Assembly: GCA_900618425.1 (NCBI GenBank)
Contig: UZAN01040112.1
Coordinates: 1 to 64,000, forward strand
Direction: 5' to 3'
DNA: 64,000 bases
From: Echinostoma caproni
Taxonomy: Eukaryota; Platyhelminthes; Trematoda; Plagiorchiida; Echinostomatidae
The notes beneath the pieces are model-generated. The model worked only from the letters and a program-made list of their open reading frames with translations. It had not been told where the DNA came from and searched no databases. Positions 50,010 through 63,179 of this stretch are shown piece by piece. Within the stretch, counting starts at the first letter, position 1. The number at the start of each line of letters is the position of its first letter. A program made the position numbers and the translations under genes.

Positions 50010-51237
50010 TACATAACAGTACGTACTGGTGCGCCAACGCGGATTCAACCATGCAAACTTTTGTTGATGAGATATTCGTTTGGTTCAGACATAATCCATC
50101 GCTAGGATCGATCAATCTTAGACACATGTTCGACAATGCGCACCACTATCACGTGCATTTTCGCAACAGTTACAATTCACGTGGTGATACATGTTACTCT
50201 CGTCATATACAACACACAGTGGTTCCGGTTGGGCTCAGGTTTCGGGACACGCTGCTCCAGTGCAAAATCACTTACACTATTCGCCACTATCGTTCAGTGA
50301 TTCTATAGACAATAATACTTGCGAACTAGGTGCCATTTTTGCCTGTTACGTGGTGACGGAAGCGAAACGCAAACGGTTCACCTTGCACACGCACACGCAC
50401 CCGCACGCGTACATGTCGCGTTGAACGTGCTCAAGATCATGTCTGAGGTTTGCGTCAGGAGCACAAACGTGTGACATGTGAGACGAATTTCTGATCACAG
50501 CAAATCTAAACCACTGGGATAATGAAAAATAAACCGCCAGTGTGTGTGGCTTATTCCTACGTGTGGAAAATCGTTAACAGAAAAATAAATGCTAGTGCAT
50601 TCTCTAGATTTCGGTCTCTAAAATGTGGCGATCATAACATTTTCACTGTCGGTAAACTAACCTTTAACACAAATGTTCCGATCTCTCTCACATTTACGTT
50701 TAACACTTTCCGTCCCGAAAGATTTACACAACTTACTGGGAGTATCGTGATATTTTTTCAGACGATTAACTTGTAATTATTCGCTTGCTCCATGAATTCT
50801 GCGCATGATCAGCTTTCTCCTCTACACTGTCCAGCAATCGTTTCGTTGTCAGTAAACTACGGTCACCACTTTAATATTGCTTAACTGATTTGGACTGTCC
50901 TGTCACCATACCATTTGTTCTCCCCTTAATCCCGTACGTACGTGACTACCGAAGCGGGGGCTTTGAAGTTCGGTCATGCCGTTCGAAATGAACAACTATT
51001 TACGTTTTTTGCAGTGGATACTATTGACCGGGCACATTTACATCAATTGACCAATTTTTAAGGTCAAATGCTGACCTACAACTCCTACTTTATGAACTCC
51101 CGCTGTTTTCGCGAAGGACGTCGGAATTTCAGCGTTTCCTCATTCCGTAAGGAATCGTTACAAACGGTTGAGAAATAAACGTCAAGGTCATCATAAAAAG
51201 CTGGCAGGTTGCGCTCCGGCGAAGTTCTATCAACAGG

Positions 51238-52044
51238 ATGACCATTCCTTCCATTTGTTCGGGAAGCATTCGCTCACTTGTGGGAAAAACCGATGACGTC
51301 CAGAATTTGGTGCAACAGAAACAATGCAAAAGTGTGGGAGTCATTTTACTCCAGGAAGGCTGGTTAAACCCAGATATTGAGGATGATATTGTCGGATTGG
51401 ACGGCTTTGATATTTTCAGGAGTGATCGGATTGTGGAATTTCACAACAGAGGTGGCGGAGTGGTGACTTTGGTGAATCGAAGTTGGTGTAAGAACTCTCC
51501 TTTGATTTTTTCCTACTCAGCCGGTAAAAGTAATTGTAATTTTGTTTACTGCAAGCCCCGCTTTCTCGGGGGATTTCGCTTCATTTACTTTGTGAATATT
51601 TATATTGCCTCTGATGCACTCACCTCCGACTTAAGACCATTTTTTGATACTGTAGTAACACAATTCACCACTTGCATTGACCAGTCCTTGTGTATTATCG
51701 CTGGTGACTTCAATCGCTTTGACACCTCCTTTCTAACCAATCTTGGCTTAGAGAACCTTGTCAATTTTCCAACCCGTACCAATGCCTTTCTTGATGGCAT
51801 TTATGCAAATAGTCCCAATATGTTTCACGTTTTTAAACGAGCTCCAATTAGCACTTCTGACCACTGTACCATTATTCATTACCCCAAAATATACTCTAAA
51901 ACTAACCACTGCCTTCATACACGACCCTCCTCTCGTACGCTATGGAAAAGAAATTGTTCTCCTGAGAACGTGTCCCGACTGCGGGACTTAGCTTCTTCTA
52001 CTGGATTTTCTGTGTTCTTCCATAATCAGCTGTCTTCTTCTTGA
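51238..52044 (+). pseudogene. Endonuclease (EEP/APE type) domain of the LINE
   Basis: The 268-codon frame has the endonuclease/exonuclease/phosphatase family landmarks in order: VILLQEGWL with the metal-binding Glu, a RGGGVVTLVN block, IIAGDFNR (Asp and Asn), NFPTRTNAFLDGIYAN and finally SDHCTII with the catalytic Asp-His pair. All key residues are present, so this part decayed little. It would nick target DNA for target-primed reverse transcription. The frame stops before the RT and continues in another register around 52090-52200 (RKRLRLAKETAYMAGRHN). Confidence 0.85.
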
Positions 52045-52093
52045 GAACATCTTACCGATTATCCGAATTTCTTCTACGACCAGTGCTGCCCTG

Positions 52094-53300
52094 TTGAAAC
52101 TACTTATATTTGAACTGATAGGTTTTCCTCACTCCTTCGTAAGCGACTTCGTCTTGCTAAAGAGACAGCATATATGGCCGGCAGGCATAACTGTCAAAGA
52201 GCTCTCTGTTCTGATTAGAGCAGAAGTAAAAAGCCTGAACGGAATGTACATCAAGACTGTTTTGGGCAATAAAAACTGTCGTGGTATGTGGACTACCTTG
52301 CGGAAACTCTGTGGCTCACCCATCAGCCCCTGTCCTAACGTTGAGGTACTTAAACTTCAGTTTGCTTTTATACCTGCCTCTAGCTACCTCCCACCTCCTT
52401 TTCCTACCCATGAGGCAATAAACCCCGTTTCTCCGCCCGAGGTTCTTCAAGTTTTGAGGAGACTCAACGCCAATAAAGCTCATAGTTCCGATGGATTAAC
52501 ACCTCATTTGGTGAAAGCCTGCGCCGACCAGCTTGCGACACCCATTGCCGAATTGTTCAGTACTTGTTTTTCATCCGGAACGATCTCCGATTGTTGGTGG
52601 TCAGCCCGAATCAGACCAATCCCAAAGAAAGAATCGTAAAAGTACCGTCCTATTGCCCGCACATCTGTGTTGTTGAAGGCTTTTGAGAATGTTTTGCTGC
52701 ACCGCATGATACCCCATTGTAACTCCCATTACCCTTTACAATTTGCTTATAAACCCCACTTATCCACACTTGACACCGTTGCTCAAGTTGTTCATTTTGT
52801 TGCTTCCGTCTTAGACAATGGTGCTGGTACCACTCGTTTAACTTTTCTTGATCATACAAACGCTTTTGGTTCTCTGGACCAATGACTACTTACTGAATGT
52901 CTTTCTGAGTGTGGTCCAACTCCTGAAGTCTTGAATGCACTAATAGACTACTTCTCCCTTAGGACTCAGTTTACTTCACTCAATGGTGTACAGTCTTCTT
53001 CTATTAACATTGAGGCCGGTNCCAGTAACTTTATTGCTTTTAAGTATGCTGGTGATATTGTGATTGGTTGCCCAGCCCCTAATTCAGACAGTTTTCGACC
53101 TCTCTAGGACAGTCTTAATGAACTTCACGATTGGTTTGTGACCCGATCGGTTGTACTTAACATCAGCAAGTGCACTGAAGTTCCATTTGGTCTTAAAACC
53201 GATCCCCGTTATGTTTCATTAGTTAATAATCTCCCTGATCTTAGAGTTAACAATCAAAGAATTTCCAAATCTGTATCTGTTAAGTACCCTTATTAATAAT
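52094..53300 (+). pseudogene. Reverse transcriptase domain of the LINE
   Basis: An N-terminal RT frame ends PPEVLQVLRRLNANKAHSSD, LTPHLVKACADQLATPIAELF and IRPIPKKES (stop at 52637-52639). It resumes as YRPIARTSVLLKAFENVLLHR, LQFAYKPHLSTLDTVAQVVH and LTFLDHTNAFGSLDQ with a stop at 52882-52884. After FSLRTQFTSLNGVQSSS comes the N at 53021. The block normally holding PQGxxLxPxLF is absent, and the frame resumes directly at FIAFKYAGDIVIG (53045-53056), where the first Asp of YADD is Gly. LHDWFVTRSVVLNISKC follows. Missing about 50 residues at the N and a changed catalytic residue make it inactive as assembled; the deletion may be an assembly effect. Confidence 0.8.
53021..53021. other. Single-N assembly joint inside the LINE RT
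   Basis: The reverse transcriptase lacks its PQG block exactly at this N, so the joint most likely hides a missing stretch of about 150 bases. Confidence 0.75.
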
Positions 53301-53312
53301 CTGTCCTGGTCT

Positions 53313-53666
53313 GTGCACATCATCATTGTTTTCACAAAAGTTCGAAAACTGTCTTTCTATGCTTACAGGCTCAGGAAACTGACCGCACCACATAATCTTA
53401 CTCCTAAATTTGTGATTGCGTACATCCTCCATCAGTGGCTATACTGCTCCCCGATTTTTATCCCGGAACTTAAAGAAAAAGACTTCAGTTTATTTCCCAG
53501 CTCCCTTAAACTTTTGTCCCGCTATAGTGGAGTTGACAGAAGTGTTTTAGTTGATTTCTTTATTTCCAAGCATCTTCACGATTGTGATACATTCATTGAC
53601 AGGAAAGCACGTGATCAAGGGCACTGTCTGCACCAAGAAATCTCGAAAGCCCTGTCAAATCCCTAA
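53313..53666 (+). pseudogene. C-terminal domain of the LINE protein
   Basis: A 117-codon frame reading KLSFYAYRLRKLTAPHNLTP, IAYILHQWLYCSPIFIP, then SRYSGVDRSVLVDFFISKHLHD and ending HCLHQEISKALSNP. This is the usual post-RT region of related LINEs, and the stop at 53664-53666 is probably the genuine end of the ORF2-like protein. Confidence 0.7.
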
Positions 53667-53944
53667 ACTCGCTCTACATAATATCAAGTCCCTCCCGCGC
53701 GGACTTCAACATATCGAAACAGTGTAATTCCATATCTAGCTCAGTTACTATTAAATTGTCAGAATATTCTCACCCACCTCAGAGAAAAACTCTTGCATCA
53801 ATTTTTCTCTAATTTACTAAAGTGTAGAATTTCTTATATTGCCCTTTTTGTTTGCATTTGTTTTATCTATCCACTGTAAACATCGTAAACTGCTGAAAAT
53901 TCAACCTCTGGGTACATAAAGCTTTTTTTGACTCGACTTGACTA

Positions 53945-54479
53945 TTCTCCGGAGTTGCAATTCAAAAATGGAACAATTTATTTTTCACAAAAACGCCAAA
54001 ACTGTGAAACACTTCCCTACTTTCCATATTCCCTCTAGCACACAACAGCCTAACGTTTAAACTCAGAATGGATTTCAGCGTTCCTTTTAAAACGTTAAAC
54101 GTAGCTCACTCTTGTGAGCACAGATCACGACAAAAAATAAGCTTTTCTCATGCTGCACTGATAGCCTGTTTTCGTGCAACAGAATGATTATCTACAAAAA
54201 TTATTCGTATATACAGGAGAGAACAAATCTGCAGAGGTATGCGTAATAGGTCTCTCATCAGCTTATTACAAATTTAGTATTGCTTGCGATGATTTTCCGG
54301 ATAAACGTTGGAATGAATGCAGGTAATGAAGTGTGAACTAGATAAACAGGAATGAGGGCCACTGCAATTTGTTTGTCAGTGGGTTAAATATGGAAAACAT
54401 TCATTGTGACATTGAAAATAAAACCCGATAGACGAAACAAGCTATTTTTCGATAAATTCATCAATTGTCCAGTTACATT

Positions 54480-54515
<36 letters not shown>

Positions 54516-54737
54516 CAGTGGGATAAATGTTTTGCTGGTGCTGATACCGTTCCCTCACCGCGATCGGAAATAAATATATTGTGAACAGTGAACAGGATCG
54601 ATTTTTCCCGTAAATTTAATTTCCTATCAATCTAGTTATTTTGTAGAAAAATAGACCATATCGTGTCTAGCACGTGCTCCTTATACACATTGCTTATTAT
54701 GCCTACAAGGCCGTAGATAACTTCAAGAATAATTCTT
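53945..54737. other. Non-coding stretch with TA microsatellite
   Basis: A+T-rich sequence following the LINE. No gene was seen. Confidence 0.6.
54480..54515 (+). repeat. (TA)n microsatellite with one interruption
   Basis: TA units interrupted once by TTT near 54505. Confidence 0.9.
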
Positions 54738-54950
54738 ATTCAATCTTCTACTGACGGCCTGGATCCTGATGCGGTTGAAAATATATTTTCCGTGATCAAC
54801 TGAGAAATGAGTGGACTGAAATCTAACTCAACCCCGCATGTCAAAGTCAGATTGGAAAACTATATGATCAACACGAAATTGGCAGATCTGACAATGATAG
54901 GGATGTTTAAAGCAATAAGGGGCCACAGAGAAAAATCAAGCAATCGATTA
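54738..54950 (+). pseudogene. Possible P-element/THAP-type transposase fragment
   Basis: The frame reads DGLDPDAVENIFSVIN, one stop, then EMSGLKSNSTPHVKVRLENY. P-element-like transposases carry a block of the form LxQDxxENxFSxIR followed by a Gly-rich turn and TPxxxxxRLR, and the spacing fits. Only this one short block is seen and no other domain, so the assignment is tentative; a chance match is possible. Confidence 0.3.
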
Positions 54951-55055
54951 ACATTCACTTCGTATTGTGCCTATTACATAACATGTATACGTGTTGATAA
55001 ATACTGTTTTCATATAACCCTAGAAATTGCGTCAAAGTTGCCACCGGAGTGATTG

Positions 55056-58000
55056 ATTTTTTGGGTTAATTGCCCACTAATATTGTTTTTGCTCCGGAAA
55101 ACCCAACTGTTTGTAAAAAATTGACCCACCGGGGCTGCTACGTTTTTTTCATCAAACTTAGCTGCCGGTGTGATAATGCTTTAAGAGTTCACAGTGTAAC
55201 TATACAGATGATTTGATAGACCAAATATGAATCAATATTTATTATGATTACCCTGGAAATTAATGGATGACGATCGCGCCTTTGTGAACACAAAGATGTA
55301 AATAGATATACCTTACTGACTCCTGAGGTTACAGGTCCACATATAAACTTCAGCGCAGATTGCATTATGAAATCTAGAGTCTCTCGGAGGACAATGAAGC
55401 ATATCAAGTGAACCATTTCACTTCAGAATTTTCAATATGAATATAATTTAGTTATCAGTGTTAACTTTACACTTCCCTTTTTGCATTGGTGAAAAGGGAG
55501 CTCGTGTAAAATGGATTATTCACAGTCTCACGCAACCATGTAAGATATATGCACAACTGATGAAAATCAATATTGTTTTCTAGATGAAAACAATCGATTT
55601 GTGCACAGCAGATTAGTTTTTGAATAGATGTATCGGCCTCTGTAAACGCGTGCTTATGGTTTTGCTGTTTTTTTTGCTGGCATTCATTTGCTAGCGATAT
55701 ACTGTGAGTTTATGAATATGTATATGTATGTATATCAACTGATGTAAATCGGTTTAATACTTGCAGCGTTTTTTCAGTGATTACTGGACAATAGCTTTTG
55801 GATCGTTAGGTTGTCTTGAATGTTTGTGATGGACAACTAAATTGGTGAATACCATAAACACAGAAAGCCAGCATTCTTTTCTGGCAACTGAAGACAATAT
55901 TCGGGAACTAAATTGGAGAGGTATATTAAATTGAAAATGCTTCAGCTGAACGACATCAATGCCACCCACCACCCACACGGTTGTTGCTGGTGCTGGCAAA
56001 ATGGAGACGTAGAGCACGCCGGTAACGGCAACCACTGGCTGACGAGTAAACTCCCATGCGCAAGATTAAAGGTTCAAATATTTTGCTCACAATGTTGGGC
56101 TTGTGAAAACAGAGTCACAATGCACATTGATATCAATCTATAGTAACCCCAATGGATAATTTTCTTCTGCCTCTCCGTGAAATATTAATTGTTCTTTTAC
56201 GATAGTCAATTTTGTCCGGTGCTACTCCACATGAAATGGGACTATGAATAGCTGTTTACGCAAATACCATTTATTCACCATTTGGCTTTCTACAGATAGA
56301 TAACTTTCGGTTCGTTTAAGTTCTAAGCTGTTAAAGCTCTAATAACGTTGACTTAGACGTTATTGCTGATTTATTTAACAAATATTCTATAGACTTATTT
56401 CTCACATGAACGAGCAGCTCTTCCACGAACCAATATACCAGGAGTGCAAAATAATTAAGTTTTGCTATCAATAAAGATCATCAAGGATGTGTACATTCGG
56501 ATAATGTACCCCAGTTTTTACACAGGATCGATCAAATCAAACCTCCGGTACCTCACATTTATGAATTTTCAATTTCGGTGGTGTGGATAGGCGTATTCCC
56601 AATTAGTGGCTCTCGTTTGTTGCCTAGTTCCTTCCTCTGATTATTTTTGTTTATGTTTTCCACATTTAGAAAATCTAGAGAATCGTTGCGATAAGATGTA
56701 AATCAAGTGCAAGACGATTACATCTATCCGACGTTTTCTGTATGGTTTTTAGGTGCTGCAGAAAATATCACTTCTTTCAGACAATCCGCAAAGTTTGATC
56801 AATCTTTTGTGAGCCGATGTAATTAGTTGGTTCAGCTAATAACTGATACAATCGGTTATGGTTTTTTCAATAGCCTTGTATTTTAGAATAAACCAGCAAA
56901 CCTTGTACTATCGATCGAACGTGAAGAAGCTAGAAACACTTGCCCAAGGCAGCAACGGTAGTGTATCGGTTTGTATTTGGGAGGGGTATTGCTCTTCTCA
57001 AGTTGAGGTAATCGATGGAGTATTTCCAGGTGTTCGGCTGGATTGACAATTTAGGAAACGTGTGGATTCGCTTAAATCTGGTTTTCAATTTCCTCCATTC
57101 ATGGATTTTCAATTTGGGAATCCACAGTCTGCGTTTGGACAAATAACAGCTAGTCATGTCAGTTGATCAATGTGTGCAGACAGGAAAGTGAGGCCGAACA
57201 CCTTGATAAGTTCTTCACAGCACGAGACAAATTGCAGGTTATTACACATCGATGAGGAAAACAGTACAATCAGTGAAACCCACAGACAAACAGGGACTTC
57301 CTGTTTGGTTGCTGGAACCGGTAAAATAATCCTAATAAAATGGAAAGGCGGCTCACCTCAGTGTACTTTTGAACCCGAAGGCGAAGAGGTTGCCTACAAT
57401 CAAGCCTGGGTGGCTGTGGTAGGGCCTTAAGACCAAGATCAACCCCAGGAAAAACCGCACGAGTACCACTACATAGTGCACGCCAAAAGTGAAGGAATAA
57501 TCAAATGCCCACGAACCGGAAACTTGTTTAAATGAAGGTAAAAGTACTTAATACACATGGCTCAAAATCGATTGGACTGATTCGAAACTGACACCCCTGG
57601 CTGAAATAATTTAATCAGTAATGACTACTAACTGAAACTTCGGAAATATCTCAAGTTATTACGTCAACTGATTTATTGTTTTGACCAAAAAATATCTTTC
57701 CGAATTCAGAAGTTTGATTAAAAGACTCATTGAACATTTGAAACAAATGACATAGGACGATGGAACGGTCGGTATGCAATTTGACAGGAGAAAGGAGATT
57801 CTGTGGCCTCAGTTGCATTCCTTTTTCAGAGCAGCACCGAATACCACCACTTTTAACGTGTAAGGTCGCCCAAAAGATATAGGTTGGAAAATAACTATTC
57901 CTAGTCGAAATTGCATTAATGCCTTATTTAAAACACTCCGAAAGATCAGGAATAATGGATCACCTAAAGTTTGTGATTGGTTCGAACAACCAGATGAAAA

Positions 58001-61000
58001 ATGGACTTGGATGTCGCTCTTCAAAGTTGCATACTTTCGTGTGACTGAAACCACTGTGTGCACTTCAGCAGAAAACATTTCAATGAACATACAATAAAGA
58101 AATTGATCATTGCAACGTCAACAACATGAAATCGACTGTGATCGTCATCCACTGCTATACCATCCAACGTGTGTAACTAAAGCAAAACAGGATCATTATC
58201 ATTATCAATTTTTGCGATTGGAAAAACGATTTGAAAAGTTTCTCTCTCCTAGACAATGCAACAATGCAATTTAAACCATGACATGAGAGATTTCTTAAAC
58301 TTACGGATATAATTGACGACTGTTTATATGTTCCCAAATGAACAATTCATGCCACTATTAAGAAGTTCACTAAATTATTGGAGACATTCCTGCATTCATC
58401 TATAATTCCAAGAAGGACTGATTCATTCTCTTTTGGAATGAGGCCACGAGTTGAACAGAACTGTGTGCAATGACCGACTACGGCTTCGTTGTCGTTTCGA
58501 CTGATTAGGATTGTAGATTATTTCGTGTTTAGGGTTGATCATGTATCTCAGATTTAATAATTTCAAAGCCCACGCTCCAACATTCGCCGTCCGAGTCCAT
58601 TGAGTCATTGAGAAGTTGAAACAAAAACGAACCTGACCATCGTTCTTCATGGACTCGGACAGAAAACGTTGACGACAAAACATTTACCAGATTTGAAACA
58701 ACAAGATGTACCTTGAAAGGGTAGTTCTAACACAAGAGGGTTTTAATACTAACTACAAATGGCCAATCGTCACGTGAAGCCGAATTCGAGCGGCTTTAGA
58801 AGCTGTTCGTAAGTGCAATTCGCGTTCATTTTGCCTCTTCCTACAGAGAATGGAAAAACATCAGGTTGAGTTTTACTATAATGGCACAAGAAAAACTGCA
58901 AAAAGCACGCTTTGTTACAAGCATTACATTTTAATAACTGGCCTTTGTATTTGACCAATAGCCAGCAGTAATAATGAGATGCCTGCATCATCGAATAAGC
59001 CTGAATAAAGGAAATGTTCCTTAGAGTTTACTTTACGGATACACGCTTTATCTTATGGCCGCATGTTGAAAGTTTTCGGGACGAGAAATTCGGTGCTTGC
59101 TTTGGAAACAGCCTCAAATGCATTTGGATTCAGTACCAAACTCCGCTACCCACCATAAACGACTTTTTCTTTAAGGTACAATTTATTGTTAATTTGGGTG
59201 GCTGAAACCAAATCACGCAGTGCTGTCGCGATTCGGTAACTTTCGCCTGTTCACATCACACTTTATCTCACCTTGTTCCCGTGGTGAACCTTCAAACACT
59301 ACGCTTGATACTGAGAAACATTTTCATGCCTAACAACACAAACTCGATAGTGATAAGTTTTACCACTGGGCGTTGAGAAGATCGCCAACTTTTGTGATTT
59401 TGAACAGATTCAATCCATGGAAAAGAGACAAGCAAGAAAGTAAACACGAATCAGTCGGGTTGAACCCTGGACGTATCCCCAAACAATAACTTACCAATTT
59501 AAAAAAGTAAAAAGTCTTTATGGAAACTTGATTGAAAACCTGTTCGTTTGTTCAAAACTGAACTCACGGGAGCAGTTGACTTATGGTTCATCGAAATGGA
59601 GTGTTAAATCAAGTAGTGTTCACATCAGCTTCAGAAATACCCCATCACAAATAGACCGATTGGAGAGGCAGTGCCGTTCGTGCATCTACTCATTATCCTA
59701 GAGGGTTGTTTACTGAGTGAAAGACATCGATAAAGAGTAATCCGCCAACTTTCTCTTTATGCTCTTACTGAACATGTTACTCACCAAACGTGAGTAGTAC
59801 CCAGCTACACTACCACTGTCAATCTATGAAACAGTTTACCTTGTCTCTCTATATATCGCGTGTATCTGATCAATATAACTCGGTTGTTCTGCGTTTGTCT
59901 GCAAGAGGGTGTGAATACATTGATTCTTCTCATGCACAAGCTGCATTAATTGAATAGACAGGTCTGAATTAGACATAAAATGTAATTTCACGTAACTGAG
60001 ATCGTGCGTGCTCAAGTCCGCTTACTCTCTCTCTCTCTGTTTCCGAGCTGCATGGTACTGATGAGTTTATCAGAAAGCAATAAAAACATTTCCTAAGTAT
60101 AATCCATTTCCAAGATTACGCACTTTTTGTACAGGCACGGGAATAATGATAAATTGCGAAATTCTAAATGCTAACGTAGATGTTTTTAGTTTTTTTCATT
60201 TCGATTGAAAACGAGAAAAATGTCAATTCAGGTACTGCGGACAACCACGTGGACATTTACTCAGTGGTAATGAACTATTAGTTCGGTGTTTGAGACTACT
60301 GGGTAATGAGCCAGAAGCATTGATCTTTTTGAAGAAAGACGAAAACTTTCTGCGGATTTGATCTTCTCACAATTTAGGCTTGGTTGTTTCGTAACGGGTT
60401 TTTGTAAGTTGACCGAAGCTCACAGCCAGTCTCGTAACCCGTACTCCTTTTTTGGCTTTTATCGTCAAATTGCACTCAGATAATGAAGTAAAAATTCTGT
60501 GGTTAATTCAAATGATTCTAAGAAACTCGTGTGTCACTTACCTTCTCGGTTTAATAGAAAATCATTTTCAGATATACGTATGGAAATTTTGATTGTTTTT
60601 CTGCTGTTTTGATTCATCCATCAAACATGTATTCTGTAAAAATGAAGACAGTATAGTACCGAAACGTTTTAGGGAAAGCGTCGCGTGCTGTCCTTGTAAA
60701 CTTGATGGCGTAGCTGGGCGTAAAATGCTTAATAATATAACCCAATTACCGTTAAGATTAACCAATAGCATGAAAACTATCCAAAAAAAGATTCTCCATC
60801 CCCCTCTCAGCTCAAATTGATGATGCTCAATCTTACATATCTTGCTGTTTGTGAACTAATCTTTTATAGTTATCAAGCCTCTAATCCGAGATTATTTAAA
60901 AAAAGTGCCCACATTCACTTGTAAATGTATTCTCATAGTTCATTTCCAGAACAGAAAAATAAACAAGCTCTGGAAGCACTAGGCGACAAAGTAATCAAAT

Positions 61001-62711
61001 GCTGACATGTAGGCAGCTGAAAAGCAGCCCGACTCCAGTGGTCTCGTATTCACGGCAACTATATATAAATTTTCACATGCTGCTTTCAACGCAAATCACT
61101 TTTTGTAACGGATGAATGTCGGTTAAGGGATTTTGGTTTTGTTCAGAAGCAGTGTTCAAACAACAGTATAGCGATAAATTGCGATGGATGGATTTATGTT
61201 TAGTAAGGACCATAAATTAACAAAATCGTTTGGAAAAATTCATCATTTACTTAAATCACTTGATAATTCAAGATCATTGTTTGACTTCTGAAGTTTGGAC
61301 TACAATCACCTGTATGAATGACTGATATTATCAGGGGGCGAAGATTAATTTTTTTGCACCGAACTCCATGTAACTTGTGTTATTATTTGTTTTGTTTTTT
61401 GTTTTTGTTTTTGTTGTTGTTGATGATGATGATGATGATAATGATGAATGAAACTGATTGATATACTCAATCAAAGTTCAAAACTTGATAATACCACGCG
61501 AATTCGGCAGTAGTTAGTTGCGCTATCACTCAGTTCCAAATCAAGTGGATGCTGACGGTAGTTGATGTGGTTCACCGGTTTATGAGGCCACCGGTTATGC
61601 TAAGTTTGCAAAACTCTCGTGAACACGATGCTTATTCCTACTAGTGTTCGTGACACACTCATGTTTTTGAAATTGTCCACATGATTGCATCATACAGCGC
61701 AACCTTGAGGACGCCTTGTGATTTGCTGAATACCCAAAGATATCCTCCTTTAAGCCATAGAACGTTCAACACAAACAGCTGTATCGATTGTTACTGCCAT
61801 TGCCGCAAGAATGACAGTTTCAAATGGAACCAGTGATCCGATAAATCCATAATGTAGATAACTTTGTTGTTCCGTTGTTTTTGCTGTTGTTGACTTTTGG
61901 TGACTAATATACTTGTATTGTCTAAGTTGTATTCTCCTTGTCTTGATGATTGAGAAAGCCGCTAACCAAGGACGGGTCATAACACGTGGTTGTTATGAAA
62001 ATAGATCCAAAATCTCCACTAAATTCTATATTTGCCAAAAGGTTTGAGTGATTCTTTCCACAAGCGCATGACCACGATTGTTCGATTGATTTCAAAAAAG
62101 TTATAAACGAACATTAATCAAATGTACTTTTCACCATTGGCCTTCATGATGCAGTGATGACGACCGGGCCAGTAAAATGCATTTAAAGAACCTTAAGCGT
62201 TCATACTTTGTTCTCAGATTAGAACACTAAAGGATCTTGGTGTGACAGCAAAAGAGACGCATTCAACTCGTAATGAATGATTAAAGTGTCACCAAAGTCT
62301 GTTTGTTGCGTGCTTACAATTCGCGGCCGTTTGTTTTCGAATTGTCCATTCGTCCGCATTCAACCATAGTCCGCTTTTGGTGTATTATTTTGACGAATGT
62401 GCTGGTTAGCTTTGTGTGAAAGATCGTTACTGAAACCCATAGCTTGCCTTTTTCATCTCTCGCGATCTCTGTGACCTGAAAATGACCAATGGTATTTCTC
62501 GTTGAGGACAACATTCAGATTAAGCAGATGTTTAGGTAGATAGCGAAATGGAAGGCTTTGCACGTGACTGACCTATTTTCTACTGTCTTTCTTTTGTTCC
62601 TTGGCCCTCACACAGAGATGTTTACCTTGCGTTCAAGTCACGCTCGACCTTAAACGCACAAACGCACAAACAATATGCACCTCAATGCATTCTGGATAAA
62701 ACCTTTCCCAG
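55056..62711. other. Non-coding stretch, no gene recognised
   Basis: No frame matches a known family; the frames of 60-94 codons look like chance. It contains a CT tract at 60025-60038 and a compound GTTTTT/TTG/GAT tract at 61388-61446. A possible 3' splice site precedes 62616 (pyrimidine-rich, ending CACACAG). Confidence 0.55.
61388..61446 (+). repeat. Compound GTTTTT / TTG / GAT microsatellite
   Basis: Three adjoining simple-repeat types: GTTTTT units to about 61412, TTG units to 61421, then GAT units with one interruption to 61446. Confidence 0.9.
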
Positions 62712-63179
62712 AACCATATCAACCATGGATGGCAAGATGCTTATGTACTTTACCACGACCACGCGTTTGCCACGAAGACACAACCTCGTGCAGCCCATTC
62801 TCAGAAGGTCACGAGATTCTTTGGAGGGAGGCGTGGACAGGCGCGCACGGATATTTAACGAGAAATGGCGCGTGGTTTCCTCGCGGTCAACCTCCCGCAC
62901 ACTGTTTTTCGGGAGCTACAATTAGACAGTGCGGAAGTTACTGCATTCGATCTGAGCCGCGCGACTATTTCCATTTGGGAAATCAATGCGGACTGATGAG
63001 AATAGACAGCGCGGTTCTCACCTTTACTAATGTCACTTCCATTTGCGTTCAACAAGGATCCACCTGTTTCAACATAGCCTGCGAAAATCGTGCAAATTAT
63101 GTTTGCCGTTATTTCATTACATATTATTGTTTGCTCATATTGGTGATGTCAAGGAAAAATGTCGAACCTCAAGCTCGAG
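62712..63179 (+). CDS. Candidate exon: C-type-lectin-like domain plus membrane segment
   Basis: This is the only stretch that looks like host coding sequence. A 3' splice site (cctttcccag, AG at 62710-62711) precedes a frame that stays open to a strong donor, GAG followed by GTAAAT at 63180. The peptide has ILWREAWTGAHGY, NGAWFPRGQPP, SEPRDYFHLGNQCGLMRI, FTNVTSICV and FNIACENRANYVCR. The spacing of Trp, Gly, Glu-Pro and Cys residues and the C-terminal C-x-YVC fit the second half of a C-type lectin-like fold. No EPN or QPD sugar-binding motif is obvious, so carbohydrate binding is not implied. A short hydrophobic run (FITYYCLLILVM) then SRK suggests a membrane anchor. Local G+C is higher than in the flanks. 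Partner exons were not found and the call rests on pattern only. Confidence 0.4.

Larger units (their letters stand above)
42920..51237. other. Non-coding stretch, no gene recognised
   Basis: No protein family was recognised. Frames at 43743-44063, 45135-45485 (minus) and 46324-46518 are open but without motif. Subfeatures are a trinucleotide tract at 45.4 kb, a single N at 45758, hammerhead-like copy C at 46.45 kb, a SINE-like remnant at 48.7 kb and a CA tract at 50.0 kb. Confidence 0.55.
51238..53944 (+). mobile_element. Nearly full-length degenerate LINE (endonuclease plus RT)
   Basis: One plus-strand non-LTR retrotransposon with the order apurinic-type endonuclease, reverse transcriptase, C-terminal domain and a 3' tail ending GGTACATAAAGC, a T-run and TTGACTCGACTTGACT. 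There is no poly(A); the short repeat-type tail fits flatworm CR1-like elements. The 5' boundary lies somewhere before 51238 and was not found, nor were target-site duplications. Multiple frameshifts and stops, plus a deletion at the N at 53021, show it is inactive as assembled. A tail of the same kind occurs in opposite orientation near 17.75 kb. Confidence 0.8.
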
